Translations under genes and position numbers: made by a program | Notes under the pieces: generated by a model | What the model was told of the DNA's origin: nothing | Databases searched by the model: none | Seen by the model: only the letters and a program-made list of their open reading frames with translations | Assembly: GCA_030746555.1 (NCBI GenBank) | Contig: JASLMK010000023.1 | Span: 1 to 64,000 of the forward strand | DNA from: Planctomycetota bacterium | GTDB taxonomy: Bacteria > Planctomycetota > UBA1135 > GCA-002686595 | Direction of reading: 5' to 3' | Length of the DNA stretch: 64,000 nucleotides | Shown: positions 16,032 through 24,164 of the stretch, piece after piece | Numbering within the stretch: position 1 is the first letter of the stretch | Layout: each line of letters starts with the position of its first letter

Positions 16032-17816
16032 TCAGCGCCGCAGGAGGTCGAGCACCTCGTCGCGGCCGCCCGCCTCCATGGCCCGCCGCGCGAGATCGCG
16101 GGCGCGGTGTGCGTCGAGGGACTGCACGCGCTCCGCGAGCCCGGGCAGGTCCGCCGGCGCCACGCAGAACTCCTCCACGCCCAGACCGACCAGCAGCGGC
16201 AGATGGGCCGGGGACACAGCGCCCACGCCGAACATCGAGAGCGGTCGGCGCTCCCGCGCGGCGGAGCGCACGACCTCGCGCACCAGGCGCAGCATGGCCG
16301 GGTGGGCGACGTCGAAGTAGTGGTCCAGGGCGTGACCGTGCCGGTCCGCCGCCATCACGAACTGCGAGAGAGCGTCGAAGCTGACCATCAGGAAGTCCCC
16401 GGCGGCCGCCAGCTCGCTCGCCGCGAGCGCGGCGAGGGGAACCTCGATCACGGCGCCCAGCTCGAGCTCGGTGCCGAACAGTGCCCCCGCGCGGCGCAGG
16501 CGCGCGCTCTCCTCGGCCAACAGGTCGGCCACGCGCAGGAGCTCGGCCCGATCGGTCACGAAGGGCACGGCGATGCGCACCTGTCCGCTGTCCCCCGCGA
16601 CGCGCAGGCAAGCGGCGAGCTGAGCGCGCAGCACGTCCTCGCGCGCCAGGAGGGCGCGCACGCCGGCGAGGCCCAGGGCCGGGTTGGCCTCCCTGTGCTC
16701 GTGCAGGTACGCCAGCCCCAGGCCCGAGTCGGCGTGGAGCAGGCGGAAGGTCACCGCTCCTCCTTGCGCCTCCTCGATGACCGCGCGGTAGTGGGCGACG
16801 AGGGACTCGATCGAGGGAGGCTCGCTCCCGACGAAGTGCATCAGCTCTGTCCGGTAGAGTCCCACCGACCCGACGCCCACGGAGAGGGCGGAGGAGACTT
16901 CCGGCAGGTTGCCGCAGCTCGCGGTCAGGACCACCCTCGTGCCGTCGGCGCACGAGAGTTCCTCTCCCGCCCACTCGCCGATGACCGGAGGTGAGGGGTT
17001 GGCGGGCGGCGAGGTGTCGCGATACTGCGCGAGCAGGGCCTCGGTCGGCGCCATGCGCAAGACGCCCTCGCTCGCGTCGAGCAGGGCGCTCTCGCCGTCG
17101 CCCACCCGTGCGAGCAGCCCCTCGACGCCGGTGACCGTCGGGATCCCCATCGAGCGGGCGAGGATCGCCGCGTGGCTCGTGACGCCGCCGGTCTCGGTCA
17201 CGATGCCGAGCACGTGGTCGTTCTCGAGGTTGAACATGTCCACGATGGACAGCTCGCGGGCCGCGATGATGTAGTCCCGCGCACGCGACCGCTCCCGCGG
17301 CGCAGGCTCCTCCGCCCCCTCGGCGCCTCCGAGGTTGCGCAGGACTCGGATACCTATGTCGCGCAGGTCCACGGCCCGCTCTCGGAGCACGCTGTTCTCC
17401 ACGAGGCGGAAGATGCGGTCGAAGTCCGCCACGACCTTGGCGATCGCGGCCTCCAGGCTCATCTGCTCGTTGAGGATCAGGTTCTCGACGTCGGAGAGGA
17501 AGACCGTGTCCTTGAGGTAGGCGAGGTGCGTGTCGAGGATGCGCACGTGGTCGGCCGACACCTTGCCCTCCAGGTGCAGCTTCAACCCCTCGAGCTGAGC
17601 GCGCGACTCCCGCAGTGCCTCGTGGAAGCGGTTGAGCTCGCGCTCGACCGCGTCGGGGGGGACGCGCTGCGCCGCGGCCCGCTGCAGGTCCTGGTCCTTG
17701 CGATAGATCTCGCCCACCGCCAGCCCCGGTGCAACCGGCGTGCCCTCGAGGATCGCTCCTTCCTCTGCAGCGCCGCCCGCCGGGGCAGCGGCGGCGGGTG
17801 CCGGTCCCTCGCTCAT
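16032..17816 (-). CDS. PTS enzyme I homologue with degenerate PEP site
   Basis: 594 aa from ATG 17816 (a GTG 27 bp upstream is less likely). The layout is that of phosphoenolpyruvate-protein phosphotransferase: a helical HPr-binding region, the swivelling phospho-His domain with GGVTSHAAI (His215), and a C-terminal TIM-barrel. LYRTELMHF keeps the PEP-binding Arg and IEVPLAAL keeps the Glu ligand. However, the normal GTNDLxQY reads SFDALSQF, so Asn becomes Asp and the metal-binding Asp becomes Ala, and the general-acid Cys of the CGE motif is replaced (MFGVGAV). Autophosphorylation with PEP is therefore doubtful. No HPr or EII gene is present here. A regulatory relative of enzyme I or an altered donor specificity are alternatives. 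Confidence 0.85.
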   Translation of the reverse strand: MSEGPAPAAAAPAGGAAEEGAILEGTPVAPGLAVGEIYRKDQDLQRAAAQRVPPDAVERELNRFHEALRESRAQLEGLKLHLEGKVSADHVRILDTHLAYLKDTVFLSDVENLILNEQMSLEAAIAKVVADFDRIFRLVENSVLRERAVDLRDIGIRVLRNLGGAEGAEEPAPRERSRARDYIIAARELSIVDMFNLENDHVLGIVTETGGVTSHAAILARSMGIPTVTGVEGLLARVGDGESALLDASEGVLRMAPTEALLAQYRDTSPPANPSPPVIGEWAGEELSCADGTRVVLTASCGNLPEVSSALSVGVGSVGLYRTELMHFVGSEPPSIESLVAHYRAVIEEAQGGAVTFRLLHADSGLGLAYLHEHREANPALGLAGVRALLAREDVLRAQLAACLRVAGDSGQVRIAVPFVTDRAELLRVADLLAEESARLRRAGALFGTELELGAVIEVPLAALAASELAAAGDFLMVSFDALSQFVMAADRHGHALDHYFDVAHPAMLRLVREVVRSAARERRPLSMFGVGAVSPAHLPLLVGLGVEEFCVAPADLPGLAERVQSLDAHRARDLARRAMEAGGRDEVLDLLRR

Positions 17817-17892
17817 GGTGGCCCCGTCCTCTCGTGCGTACACTGCATGCTGATCGTGCGCATCCTAGCGAGCCCCCAGATCCCCCGCACCG

Positions 17893-18924
17893 ATGATTCC
17901 CGCCCTCCCGCTCCTCCTCGCCGGCGCTTGCGCCCCACAGGACCCCGCGTCCCCCGCGCCCTCTCCGACTCGACCGGCTGATCTCGAGCTGCTCGAGGTC
18001 GTCAAGGTCGTCGACGGCGACACCCTGCACGTGATGCGTGACGGCGCGAAGGAGAAGCTGCGGCTGCTCTCGGTCGACACCGAGGAGAAGTTCAATCCCT
18101 CCTACCGCGGGTCGCCCACCAAACCCCAGACGGTCTACGGAGAGGAGTGCGCCGCCTGGGCGCGCGAGTTCTTCGCCGAGCGGGCTGCGGTCGAGGGGGT
18201 GATGAAGGTCGGTCTGGCCTTCCCCGCCGGCGTGGAGGAGCGCGACATCTACGGAAGACTGCTCTGCCACGTCCTGCTGCCCGACGGAACGGACTTCAAC
18301 CTGCTCCTCGTGGAGCAGGGCAGGAGTCCCTACTTCAACAAGTACGGCAACAGCAGGATCTGCCACGGGGCCTTCGTCGCGGCGCAGGCGCGCGCCCGGG
18401 AGGCCGGCCTCGGCGTCTGGAATCCAAAGACCAACGCCGCCGCCCCGGGGCGGCCGGCGGTCCGCCGGCCCTACGAGCGCCTCCTCCCCTGGTGGCAGGC
18501 GCGCGCCGATGCCATCGACGACTACAGGAAGCGGCGGGGAGAGCGGGTCGTGGCCGCCGACGACGCCGACGGCCTCGCGCGCGCGGTCGCCCTCGAGGAT
18601 CCGACCATCACGGTCTTCGGCACGCCGGACCGCTACTTCGAGGAAGCCGACGGCAGCCTGACCGTCCTGTTCCGGGCCTCCGATCGCAAGCGCGCCCTGC
18701 GCGTGCGGATCGCGGCGGATCTGCGCGAGGCCCACGCGAGCCTGGACCTCGACGGCCTCGACGACGAGTTCCGCCAGAACTACGTCTACGTGAACGGGCG
18801 CCTCGTGCAGGGCGAGCGCGGCTTCGAGCTGCCCTCCACCGGGCCCCAGGCCTGGCGCCGGGCGGGGCCCGAGCCTCGAGCGCCGGCCCCCGAGGCCGCC
18901 GGCGACACATCGCCCGGCGGCTGA
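17893..18924 (+). CDS. staphylococcal-nuclease-like lipoprotein (thermonuclease family)
   Basis: 343 aa. A short N-terminus ends in the lipobox LAGAC (Cys13), though it lacks the usual basic residues. The SNase/OB domain spans about 30-175: VVKVVDGDTLHV, LRLLSVDTEE (first catalytic Arg and acidic residues) and RDIYGRLLCHVLL (second Arg in the DxYGR motif), then LLVEQGRSPYF. A C-terminal extension (190-343) is not recognised; its ...DPTITVFGTPDRYFEEADGS part looks like an OB or beta-barrel segment. The family hydrolyses DNA and RNA at the cell surface. Divergent from the enzyme-I gene, with 76 bp between. Confidence 0.8.
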   Translation: MIPALPLLLAGACAPQDPASPAPSPTRPADLELLEVVKVVDGDTLHVMRDGAKEKLRLLSVDTEEKFNPSYRGSPTKPQTVYGEECAAWAREFFAERAAVEGVMKVGLAFPAGVEERDIYGRLLCHVLLPDGTDFNLLLVEQGRSPYFNKYGNSRICHGAFVAAQARAREAGLGVWNPKTNAAAPGRPAVRRPYERLLPWWQARADAIDDYRKRRGERVVAADDADGLARAVALEDPTITVFGTPDRYFEEADGSLTVLFRASDRKRALRVRIAADLREAHASLDLDGLDDEFRQNYVYVNGRLVQGERGFELPSTGPQAWRRAGPEPRAPAPEAAGDTSPGG

Positions 18925-18935
18925 CGCCGGGCGCC

Positions 18936-19442
18936 TCAGCCGCCGCGGCTCTGGGACACGAGGTGCCCGGCTTCGGGCAGGACGATCGACTCCATCGCCA
19001 GGCGCAGGGCCTTGGGGGAGCCGGGCATGGCGAGCACGACCCGATCCCCCACCAAACCGCCGACGGCGCGGCTGAGGATGGCGGCGCTGCCGATCTCGGC
19101 ATGGGAGAGCTGGCGGAAGAGCTCGCCGAAGCCGGGGATCTCGCTGTCGAACAGGCCGCGCAGCGTCGTGTAGGCGACGTCGGTGGGCGCGATGCCCGTA
19201 CCGCCGGTGGTCAAGACCAGGTCGACGTCGGTGCGCTCCGCCGCGGCCAGCACGGCGGCGCTGATGCGCGCGGGGTCGTCGGGACACAGGCCCCGCTCGA
19301 CGACCCGGTGCCCGGCGGCTTCGATCGCCTCCACGAGGTAGTCGCCGCCGCGATCGGTCGAGGCGTCACGAGTGTCGCTGAAGGTCCAGACGGCGAAGGC
19401 GATTCGGTCGGGGGAAGCGGCGCGGTGCTCTACGAGGCCCAT
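18936..19442 (-). CDS. moaB: molybdenum cofactor biosynthesis protein MoaB/MogA family
   Basis: 168 aa, normal for MoaB. Molybdopterin-binding features are visible: FSDTRDASTDRGGDYLVEAI near the N-terminus, LTTGGTGIAPTDV, IPGFGELFR and the final AMPGSPKALRLAM. The family adenylylates molybdopterin or acts as its structural paralogue in cofactor assembly. It starts 30 bp after the BtpA gene and is probably co-transcribed with it. No other moa/moe gene is in view. Confidence 0.9.
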   Translation of the reverse strand: MGLVEHRAASPDRIAFAVWTFSDTRDASTDRGGDYLVEAIEAAGHRVVERGLCPDDPARISAAVLAAAERTDVDLVLTTGGTGIAPTDVAYTTLRGLFDSEIPGFGELFRQLSHAEIGSAAILSRAVGGLVGDRVVLAMPGSPKALRLAMESIVLPEAGHLVSQSRGG

Positions 19443-19472
19443 CGTCGAAGGCTACCGGGAGCCGGCGGGTCC

Positions 19473-20309
19473 CTACAAGTCGTCGCCGCGATCTGCGCTG
19501 CGGGAGGGGAGCCCGTCCATCGCCGCGCGCAGGCGCCGCACCCGTTCGGGGTCGACCGGACCCTCGATCCGGCCGTCGCGCTTGAGCGAGGTCCCCACGA
19601 TCGCGCCGTCGGCCCCGTGCAGCAGAGCGATGTCCTCCGCGCGGACTCCGGCTCCGACGAGCAGGCGACCGTCGCCGATCGCCCTGCGCACCCGCATCAG
19701 ATCCTCGGACGAGGGGGCGCAGCCCGTGGCCGACCCGGTCAGGATCACCGCGTCCGCCAGGCCGCGCCCGAGGGTCTCGCGGGCGGCATCCTCGATGCTC
19801 TCGGTGCCGAGCGGAGTCGCGTGCTTGACGTGTACGTCCGCCAGGATGGCGACCTGGGGGCACAGCCGCGCCCGCTCCCGCAGGGTCTCGGCCGCCCGCC
19901 CCGCGATGAGGCCCTGGTCCGTCGTCGCCGCGCCGGTGTGCACGTTGACCCGCACGAAGCTCGCACCGGTGGCGGCGCAGATCCCCAGGGCCGCGCGCAC
20001 GTCGTTGCGCAGGACGTTGACGCCCACGGGCAGGGCGCCGACCGCCTCGCGCACGGCGTGCACGGCGAGGGTCAGGCCGGCGACGGTCTCGGGAGGAACC
20101 GCACCGGCATGGAAGGGCGCGTCGCCGAAGTTCTCGACGATCACGGCCTGGGCGCCGCCCTCCGCCAGGGTACGTGCGTCCTCCACCGCCTCCTCGATCA
20201 CGCGACCCATCTCCCCGCCGTGGCGCGGCGCTCCGGGGAGGGGCGCGAGGTGGCAGACACCGATCAGGGTGCGCGCGGGTCGAAACAAGTCGTCTCCGTG
20301 CCCGCTCAT
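19473..20309 (-). CDS. BtpA/SgcQ family protein (TIM-barrel)
   Basis: 278 aa from ATG 20309, which overlaps the stop of the upstream SGNH gene as ATGA. The sequence matches the BtpA family throughout: LIGVCHLAPLPGAP at the N-terminus, VIVENFGDAPF, GVNVLRNDVRAAL, FVRVNVHTGA, and VGAGVRAEDIALLHGADGAI near the C-terminus. In cyanobacteria BtpA affects photosystem I stability, and non-photosynthetic homologues are thought to be TIM-barrel enzymes of unknown reaction. Nothing here suggests photosynthesis, so only the family is assigned. Confidence 0.88.
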   Translation of the reverse strand: MSGHGDDLFRPARTLIGVCHLAPLPGAPRHGGEMGRVIEEAVEDARTLAEGGAQAVIVENFGDAPFHAGAVPPETVAGLTLAVHAVREAVGALPVGVNVLRNDVRAALGICAATGASFVRVNVHTGAATTDQGLIAGRAAETLRERARLCPQVAILADVHVKHATPLGTESIEDAARETLGRGLADAVILTGSATGCAPSSEDLMRVRRAIGDGRLLVGAGVRAEDIALLHGADGAIVGTSLKRDGRIEGPVDPERVRRLRAAMDGLPSRSADRGDDL

Positions 20310-21463
20310 CCGTCGTACTCCCCTCGCAATCCTCCGAGGATCGCCGGGAACACGGCCCGGTTGCCTCTCTGGGACAGGTGACCCCGCATCGTGCCCTCCT
20401 GGACGTAGTAGTCCTGCCAGGTCCCTCCGGTCGCCGCGTGGTCCTCGCGCAGGGCGCGCTTGGAGGAGACGAAGGGAATCGACAGCTCGGTGCAGACGTC
20501 GACCAGCAGCTCCTCGCGCCAGCCCCACGGCCCCTCGCTGGCCGCCGACTCGGGAGCGTGGAAGAACACGAAGAAGAACTCGACCTCGCGGGCGCGGAGC
20601 TCGGTGGCGAGGGCTTCGATGATCGCACGCGAGATGGCGCTCTTGCGCGCCACGAGGCCCGGCTCGTCTCCGCGCGGCGGCCTGAGGAACGCGGGCCACC
20701 AGGGCGCCTGGACGGCGAGGTACCGCCACAGGTAGCTCGTGATCGCGGGAGGATGCTCCTCCAGCCACTCGTCGACGTCCCCGATGCGCGGGGGCTCGAC
20801 GGCGAGCTCCCCGTCCGCGAGGCGCAGCACCGGCTTGGGACAGCCGCGGAAGTCCAGCAGGCAGCGATCGAGGTCGTTGTCCACCAAGACGCCGATGACG
20901 ACGACGGGGTCCCGGTCCATCCAGAGGTCGATCGACGCACCCATCAGGAGGTAGGCCTGATCGAGCCCGAAGGCGCTCGTTCCGTAGTTCAGCATCATGA
21001 ACTCCGAGCGCAGGGGCGACTTCTCCAGGAGGCCCTGCCAGCAGGAGGCGTCGGGCACGACGCAGGCGGCGAAGGAGTCGCCGTACATCAGGACGGGGCG
21101 CCGGTCCACGAGCCAGCGACTCTGGGCGTGCTCGTAGGTACCGGGGACGACGTTGTCGTCCAGCCAACCGACCAGCTCGTCCTTCCTGACGAACGTGTCG
21201 CGCCTGGCGCGGTCGGTGAACAGGTGGTGGAGCTTCCAGTAGTCGCCGTCGGCGTCGGGATCGGTGAAGAACACCGCCTGGCGCACCTCACCCCCGAGGT
21301 GCTCGGTCAGGAAGCCCTCACCGAAGAGCACCTCGCGGAAGATCAGCTCGCCGGCGCCCGCCGACACGGCAAGCCCCAGGAGGCCGGCCAGCAGGGCACG
21401 CCGCCCCCTCTTGGGGAGTCGGGCCCGGTGGCGGTCGGGCTGGTCCTCTCGCGTCGTGTCCAT
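20306..21463 (-). CDS. membrane-anchored SGNH/GDSL-like hydrolase or acyltransferase
   Basis: 385 aa from ATG 21463 (GTG 21472 is an alternative). A basic N-terminus and one hydrophobic segment (about 23-42) make it a signal-anchor protein facing the periplasm. Block I of the SGNH family is PVLMYGDSFAACV (nucleophile Ser), the following NYGTSAFGLDQAYLL carries the Gly/Asn turn, and GTMRGHLSQRGNRAVF near the end supplies the catalytic His in the position of DxxH. Relatives modify exported glycans or lipids by adding or removing acyl groups. The stop overlaps the BtpA start, so the two are translationally coupled. Confidence 0.75.
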   Translation of the reverse strand: MDTTREDQPDRHRARLPKRGRRALLAGLLGLAVSAGAGELIFREVLFGEGFLTEHLGGEVRQAVFFTDPDADGDYWKLHHLFTDRARRDTFVRKDELVGWLDDNVVPGTYEHAQSRWLVDRRPVLMYGDSFAACVVPDASCWQGLLEKSPLRSEFMMLNYGTSAFGLDQAYLLMGASIDLWMDRDPVVVIGVLVDNDLDRCLLDFRGCPKPVLRLADGELAVEPPRIGDVDEWLEEHPPAITSYLWRYLAVQAPWWPAFLRPPRGDEPGLVARKSAISRAIIEALATELRAREVEFFFVFFHAPESAASEGPWGWREELLVDVCTELSIPFVSSKRALREDHAATGGTWQDYYVQEGTMRGHLSQRGNRAVFPAILGGLRGEYDG

Positions 21464-21572
21464 CGTCTGCACGGCCGGGGGGCCGGCGCGGCCCTCCTCG
21501 TGCGGACACTCTAACCTCCCTCACCCGCGCTTGAAGTCGCGGGAGGAGTGGTCCGGCCAACCGCCGCCCCGG

Positions 21573-22403
21573 TCAGGGAGTGAAGGTGACGGCGACGCCG
21601 TTGGTCAGGTTGAAGCCCGACCCGCAGGGACTGAACTGAGGGTCGCGGTACCAGCCCTGGAAGTTGCGGGTGTCCCCCGAGCTCCAGCCACCCCCAGCAC
21701 CCAGTCCCGGGCCCCATTGGGCGCGGCCGAGGGAGTCGGGGACGGCCACGCCCAGGCGCCGGACGTTCTGGCCCGCACAGCGCAGGCCGTCTCCGAAGGT
21801 GACGCCGTTGCCGCCGTTGATCGCGTTGTTCCCCGAGAACAGGAGGGCGGGTTGACTGAACAGCAGGGAGTCGGCGTGGAAGGCGAGGTCGTCCGCGCCC
21901 ACGCTGTCGTTTCCCTCGGAGATCAGCCGCGCACCCAGACTGCTGATGGAGTTGGCGCAGCCGCGGCCGGCCTGACCCGCGTTCGAGCAGGGCGGGGCGG
22001 TGCCGGAACCGTCGCAGGAGCAGAACGAGGTCCCCGGCCCCTCGACGACCGTCACGACGCCGTCCATGCCCAGGAACACGTGCGGCAGGCACTGGTAATC
22101 GTAGCGGTTCCCAGGACGGGGGAAATTCGTGAGCATCGCCTGGTCGAAGACGACGTCGAAGACTGGCACGGTCGCGGTGAGGAGGGAGTGGAAGGCCTCG
22201 CTCCCGTCCAGCGTGCCGTCGGTGCCCTCGGTGACCGTGTGGTCTCCGTTGTGCCAGATGAAGCGCACGGTGTCGCCGAGGCTGACCGTCACCTCCTGGG
22301 GGAAGAAGTCGAAGCCCTGCTGGTGGACCTCGACGATGTCGGCCCGGGCGAAGCTGCAGAGGGGGAACAGCAGAGCCGGCGCCACGAGGAAGGTGCGATT
22401 CAT
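21573..22403 (-). CDS. exported cupredoxin (type 1 copper) with planctomycete-type C-terminal module
   Basis: 276 aa; ATG 22403 gives a signal peptide (RTFLVAPALLFPLCSFARA). Residues 23-122 are a plastocyanin-like cupredoxin. The type 1 copper ligands are His55 (NGDHTVTEG), Cys105 and His108 (YQCLPHVF) and Met113 (LGM), so it should bind copper and carry electrons. From residue 128 a second module begins (CSCDGSGTAPPCSNAGQ), running through GNDSVGADDLAFHADSL and FGDGLRCAGQNVRRLG to NFQGWYRDP...CGSGFNLTNGVAVTFTP. That module is related to the ends of the proteins at 5198-7780 and 7909-10383. Its function is not known to me. Confidence 0.85.
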   Translation of the reverse strand: MNRTFLVAPALLFPLCSFARADIVEVHQQGFDFFPQEVTVSLGDTVRFIWHNGDHTVTEGTDGTLDGSEAFHSLLTATVPVFDVVFDQAMLTNFPRPGNRYDYQCLPHVFLGMDGVVTVVEGPGTSFCSCDGSGTAPPCSNAGQAGRGCANSISSLGARLISEGNDSVGADDLAFHADSLLFSQPALLFSGNNAINGGNGVTFGDGLRCAGQNVRRLGVAVPDSLGRAQWGPGLGAGGGWSSGDTRNFQGWYRDPQFSPCGSGFNLTNGVAVTFTP

Positions 22404-22571
22404 CGGAGTGGAATCCTGGGTGTGATGGGCTCCCACAGCGGTGGATCGTGCGCGGGAGTGAGGGAGCGGTAGCTCGGCTCCATCGTCAGGGGCCTCCCCC
22501 GGTCTGTCAAGGTGAGCCGGGTTCGGGCCGTGTACGCTATGCGTGAGCGGCCCGCACCCGCACCTCCCGGC

Positions 22572-24059
22572 ATGACCACCCCTCGACGGCCCAATCCGCG
22601 CGCACTCGCGCTCGTGCTCGCCATCGGCTCCTGTCTGGCCCTGGCCGCGTGGCTTGCGAGCGAGGAGAGGTCCACCGACGAGAACGCCTCCCTCATGCCG
22701 GCGCAACGCACGCAGGCTGCGTCGAAGGCGAGTCAAGAGCTGCGGGCTCCCGCGGCCGGCGACAGAGGAGCGGTCGAAGGGGCCGTAGCGCCCGAACGCA
22801 GCGAAGGGCGCGCGCGGGTGGAAGCCGGCGCCGATCCGAGCGCGGGAGCGATCCGCGGCACGGTCGTCCTGCCCGACGGCACCCCCGCCGGAGCCGGCGT
22901 CTTGGTCGTCGCCACCCCCGGTCGCGGCGAGTGTCCCCTGGAGTTCGCCGAGCAGCTGCGGGAGGCGCCCGAGAGCGGCACCGCTGCCCTGACCGACGGA
23001 GACGGCGCCTTCACCATCGTCGGCCTGCGCCGCTCGGCGGACTACTCCCTCACCATCGGCGGCGCCGGCTTCGTCGGCCACCAGCGCCAGTGGATCACCA
23101 ACACCGACCGCCCCGACGGTGTCTACCGGGTGATGCGCCTGTACGGCTACGTGGTCTCGCTCACCGAGGCCTCCGGGGCGCCCATCCGCCTGCACGCGGG
23201 GCTGCTCGGCCAGCGCGCGGGCCAGGGACGGCTGAAGATTCCGGGTGTCTTCCCTCTCACGGGCACGCCCGCCGCCGCGGTCCTGGCGGGCATCACTCCC
23301 GACGACCTGCGCGGTGGCGACGTCGGCCGGCGTACGCTGCTCTACACGAGCGCCGAGGACGCACTCGAGCTCGGCCCGATCACGTTCCAGGCCAACCTCC
23401 CCGGCTACGCGCCCCTGAGCCTGGAGGTGCGGGCGCGCGCCGTGACCGAGGGACTCGCCCGCTACGCGGCGCGGGTCGAGCCGACCTCCGCGGGGTTCGG
23501 ACAGCTCGAGGTGACGCTCGCCGGCTGGCGGGGTCCCGGTCCGGCCTTCGTCGGCCCCGACGGCCCCGGGGCGACGCTCCACCTGCAGTCGGTGCGCGGC
23601 GTGCGCGTCGCCTTCGCCCTCGGCCCCTTCGAGGACGGGCGGATCCTCGTCGAGGGCCTGCCATACGGGACCTGGCGCTGCTCCCTCGGAGCGCCCGGCG
23701 CCATGGTCAACCTGGCCCGCGCCATGACCGAGGAGCACGAGGTGGAGATCGGGACGCGCCCGGAGCGCTACATCGTCGATCTCGACGCCGTGGCCGTGTG
23801 CGAGCTGGTGATCGAGACCGCCGACGGTGTGCCCTGGACGGGGCGCGCGTCGGTGGTCTACGCCTCTGCGCAGAGCCCACGGGAGGGCTGGAAGAGCCAG
23901 CACTTCCGTTCCGCGCCCTACCGCCTCGACGGCCTGGAGCCCGGCTCCTACCGCCTCGCTCTGCGTCTGCCGTTCCCCGCGGGTACTTCGGTCGAGGAGC
24001 CGGTGACGATGAGCCTGCGCGGCGGCGAGTGCTCTCGCATCGAGCTGCGCGAGCGTTGA
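22572..24059 (+). CDS. exported protein with carboxypeptidase-regulatory-like beta domains
   Basis: 495 aa from ATG 22572, which places a signal-anchor helix (RALALVLAIGSCLALAAWLA) at residues 10-32; an upstream in-frame start is less plausible. After a low-complexity linker, residues 95-190 resemble a carboxypeptidase-regulatory-like fold: AIRGTVVLPDGTPAGAGVLV, TDGDGAFTIVGLRRSADYSL. Further beta-sandwich-like segments follow to the end (for example YRLDGLEPGSYRLALRLPF). No catalytic residues are visible. Such domains usually stiffen or bind in exported proteins. Divergent from the cupredoxin across 168 bp. Confidence 0.65.
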   Translation: MTTPRRPNPRALALVLAIGSCLALAAWLASEERSTDENASLMPAQRTQAASKASQELRAPAAGDRGAVEGAVAPERSEGRARVEAGADPSAGAIRGTVVLPDGTPAGAGVLVVATPGRGECPLEFAEQLREAPESGTAALTDGDGAFTIVGLRRSADYSLTIGGAGFVGHQRQWITNTDRPDGVYRVMRLYGYVVSLTEASGAPIRLHAGLLGQRAGQGRLKIPGVFPLTGTPAAAVLAGITPDDLRGGDVGRRTLLYTSAEDALELGPITFQANLPGYAPLSLEVRARAVTEGLARYAARVEPTSAGFGQLEVTLAGWRGPGPAFVGPDGPGATLHLQSVRGVRVAFALGPFEDGRILVEGLPYGTWRCSLGAPGAMVNLARAMTEEHEVEIGTRPERYIVDLDAVAVCELVIETADGVPWTGRASVVYASAQSPREGWKSQHFRSAPYRLDGLEPGSYRLALRLPFPAGTSVEEPVTMSLRGGECSRIELRER

Positions 24060-24164
24060 GCCGCGCCGCCTCCGCCGACCGGGGTCCGTTTGTGCCCCTC
24101 CCGCCCGCCCGCTATCGTTCGCACCGAGCCACCCTCGGCTCGCCCTCCCCCACCCAGCACCCCC

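Noticed and set aside
16025-16041. 7-bp hairpin GCGGCGC-TCA-GCGCCGC between thrB and the enzyme-I gene
   Set aside because: It overlaps the coding end and such short GC hairpins are frequent here; there is no T-tract, so it is not called as a terminator.
15856-19287. 1143-codon open frame on the minus strand across thrB, the enzyme-I gene and the nuclease gene
   Set aside because: It is the antisense or shifted shadow of three well-supported genes, is Arg/Pro/Gly rich with no domain, and shows the codon pattern expected from GC-rich third positions of the real frames.
20306-21463. BtpA as evidence of photosynthesis
   Set aside because: BtpA homologues are widespread in non-phototrophs, and no photosynthesis gene is present in the window.
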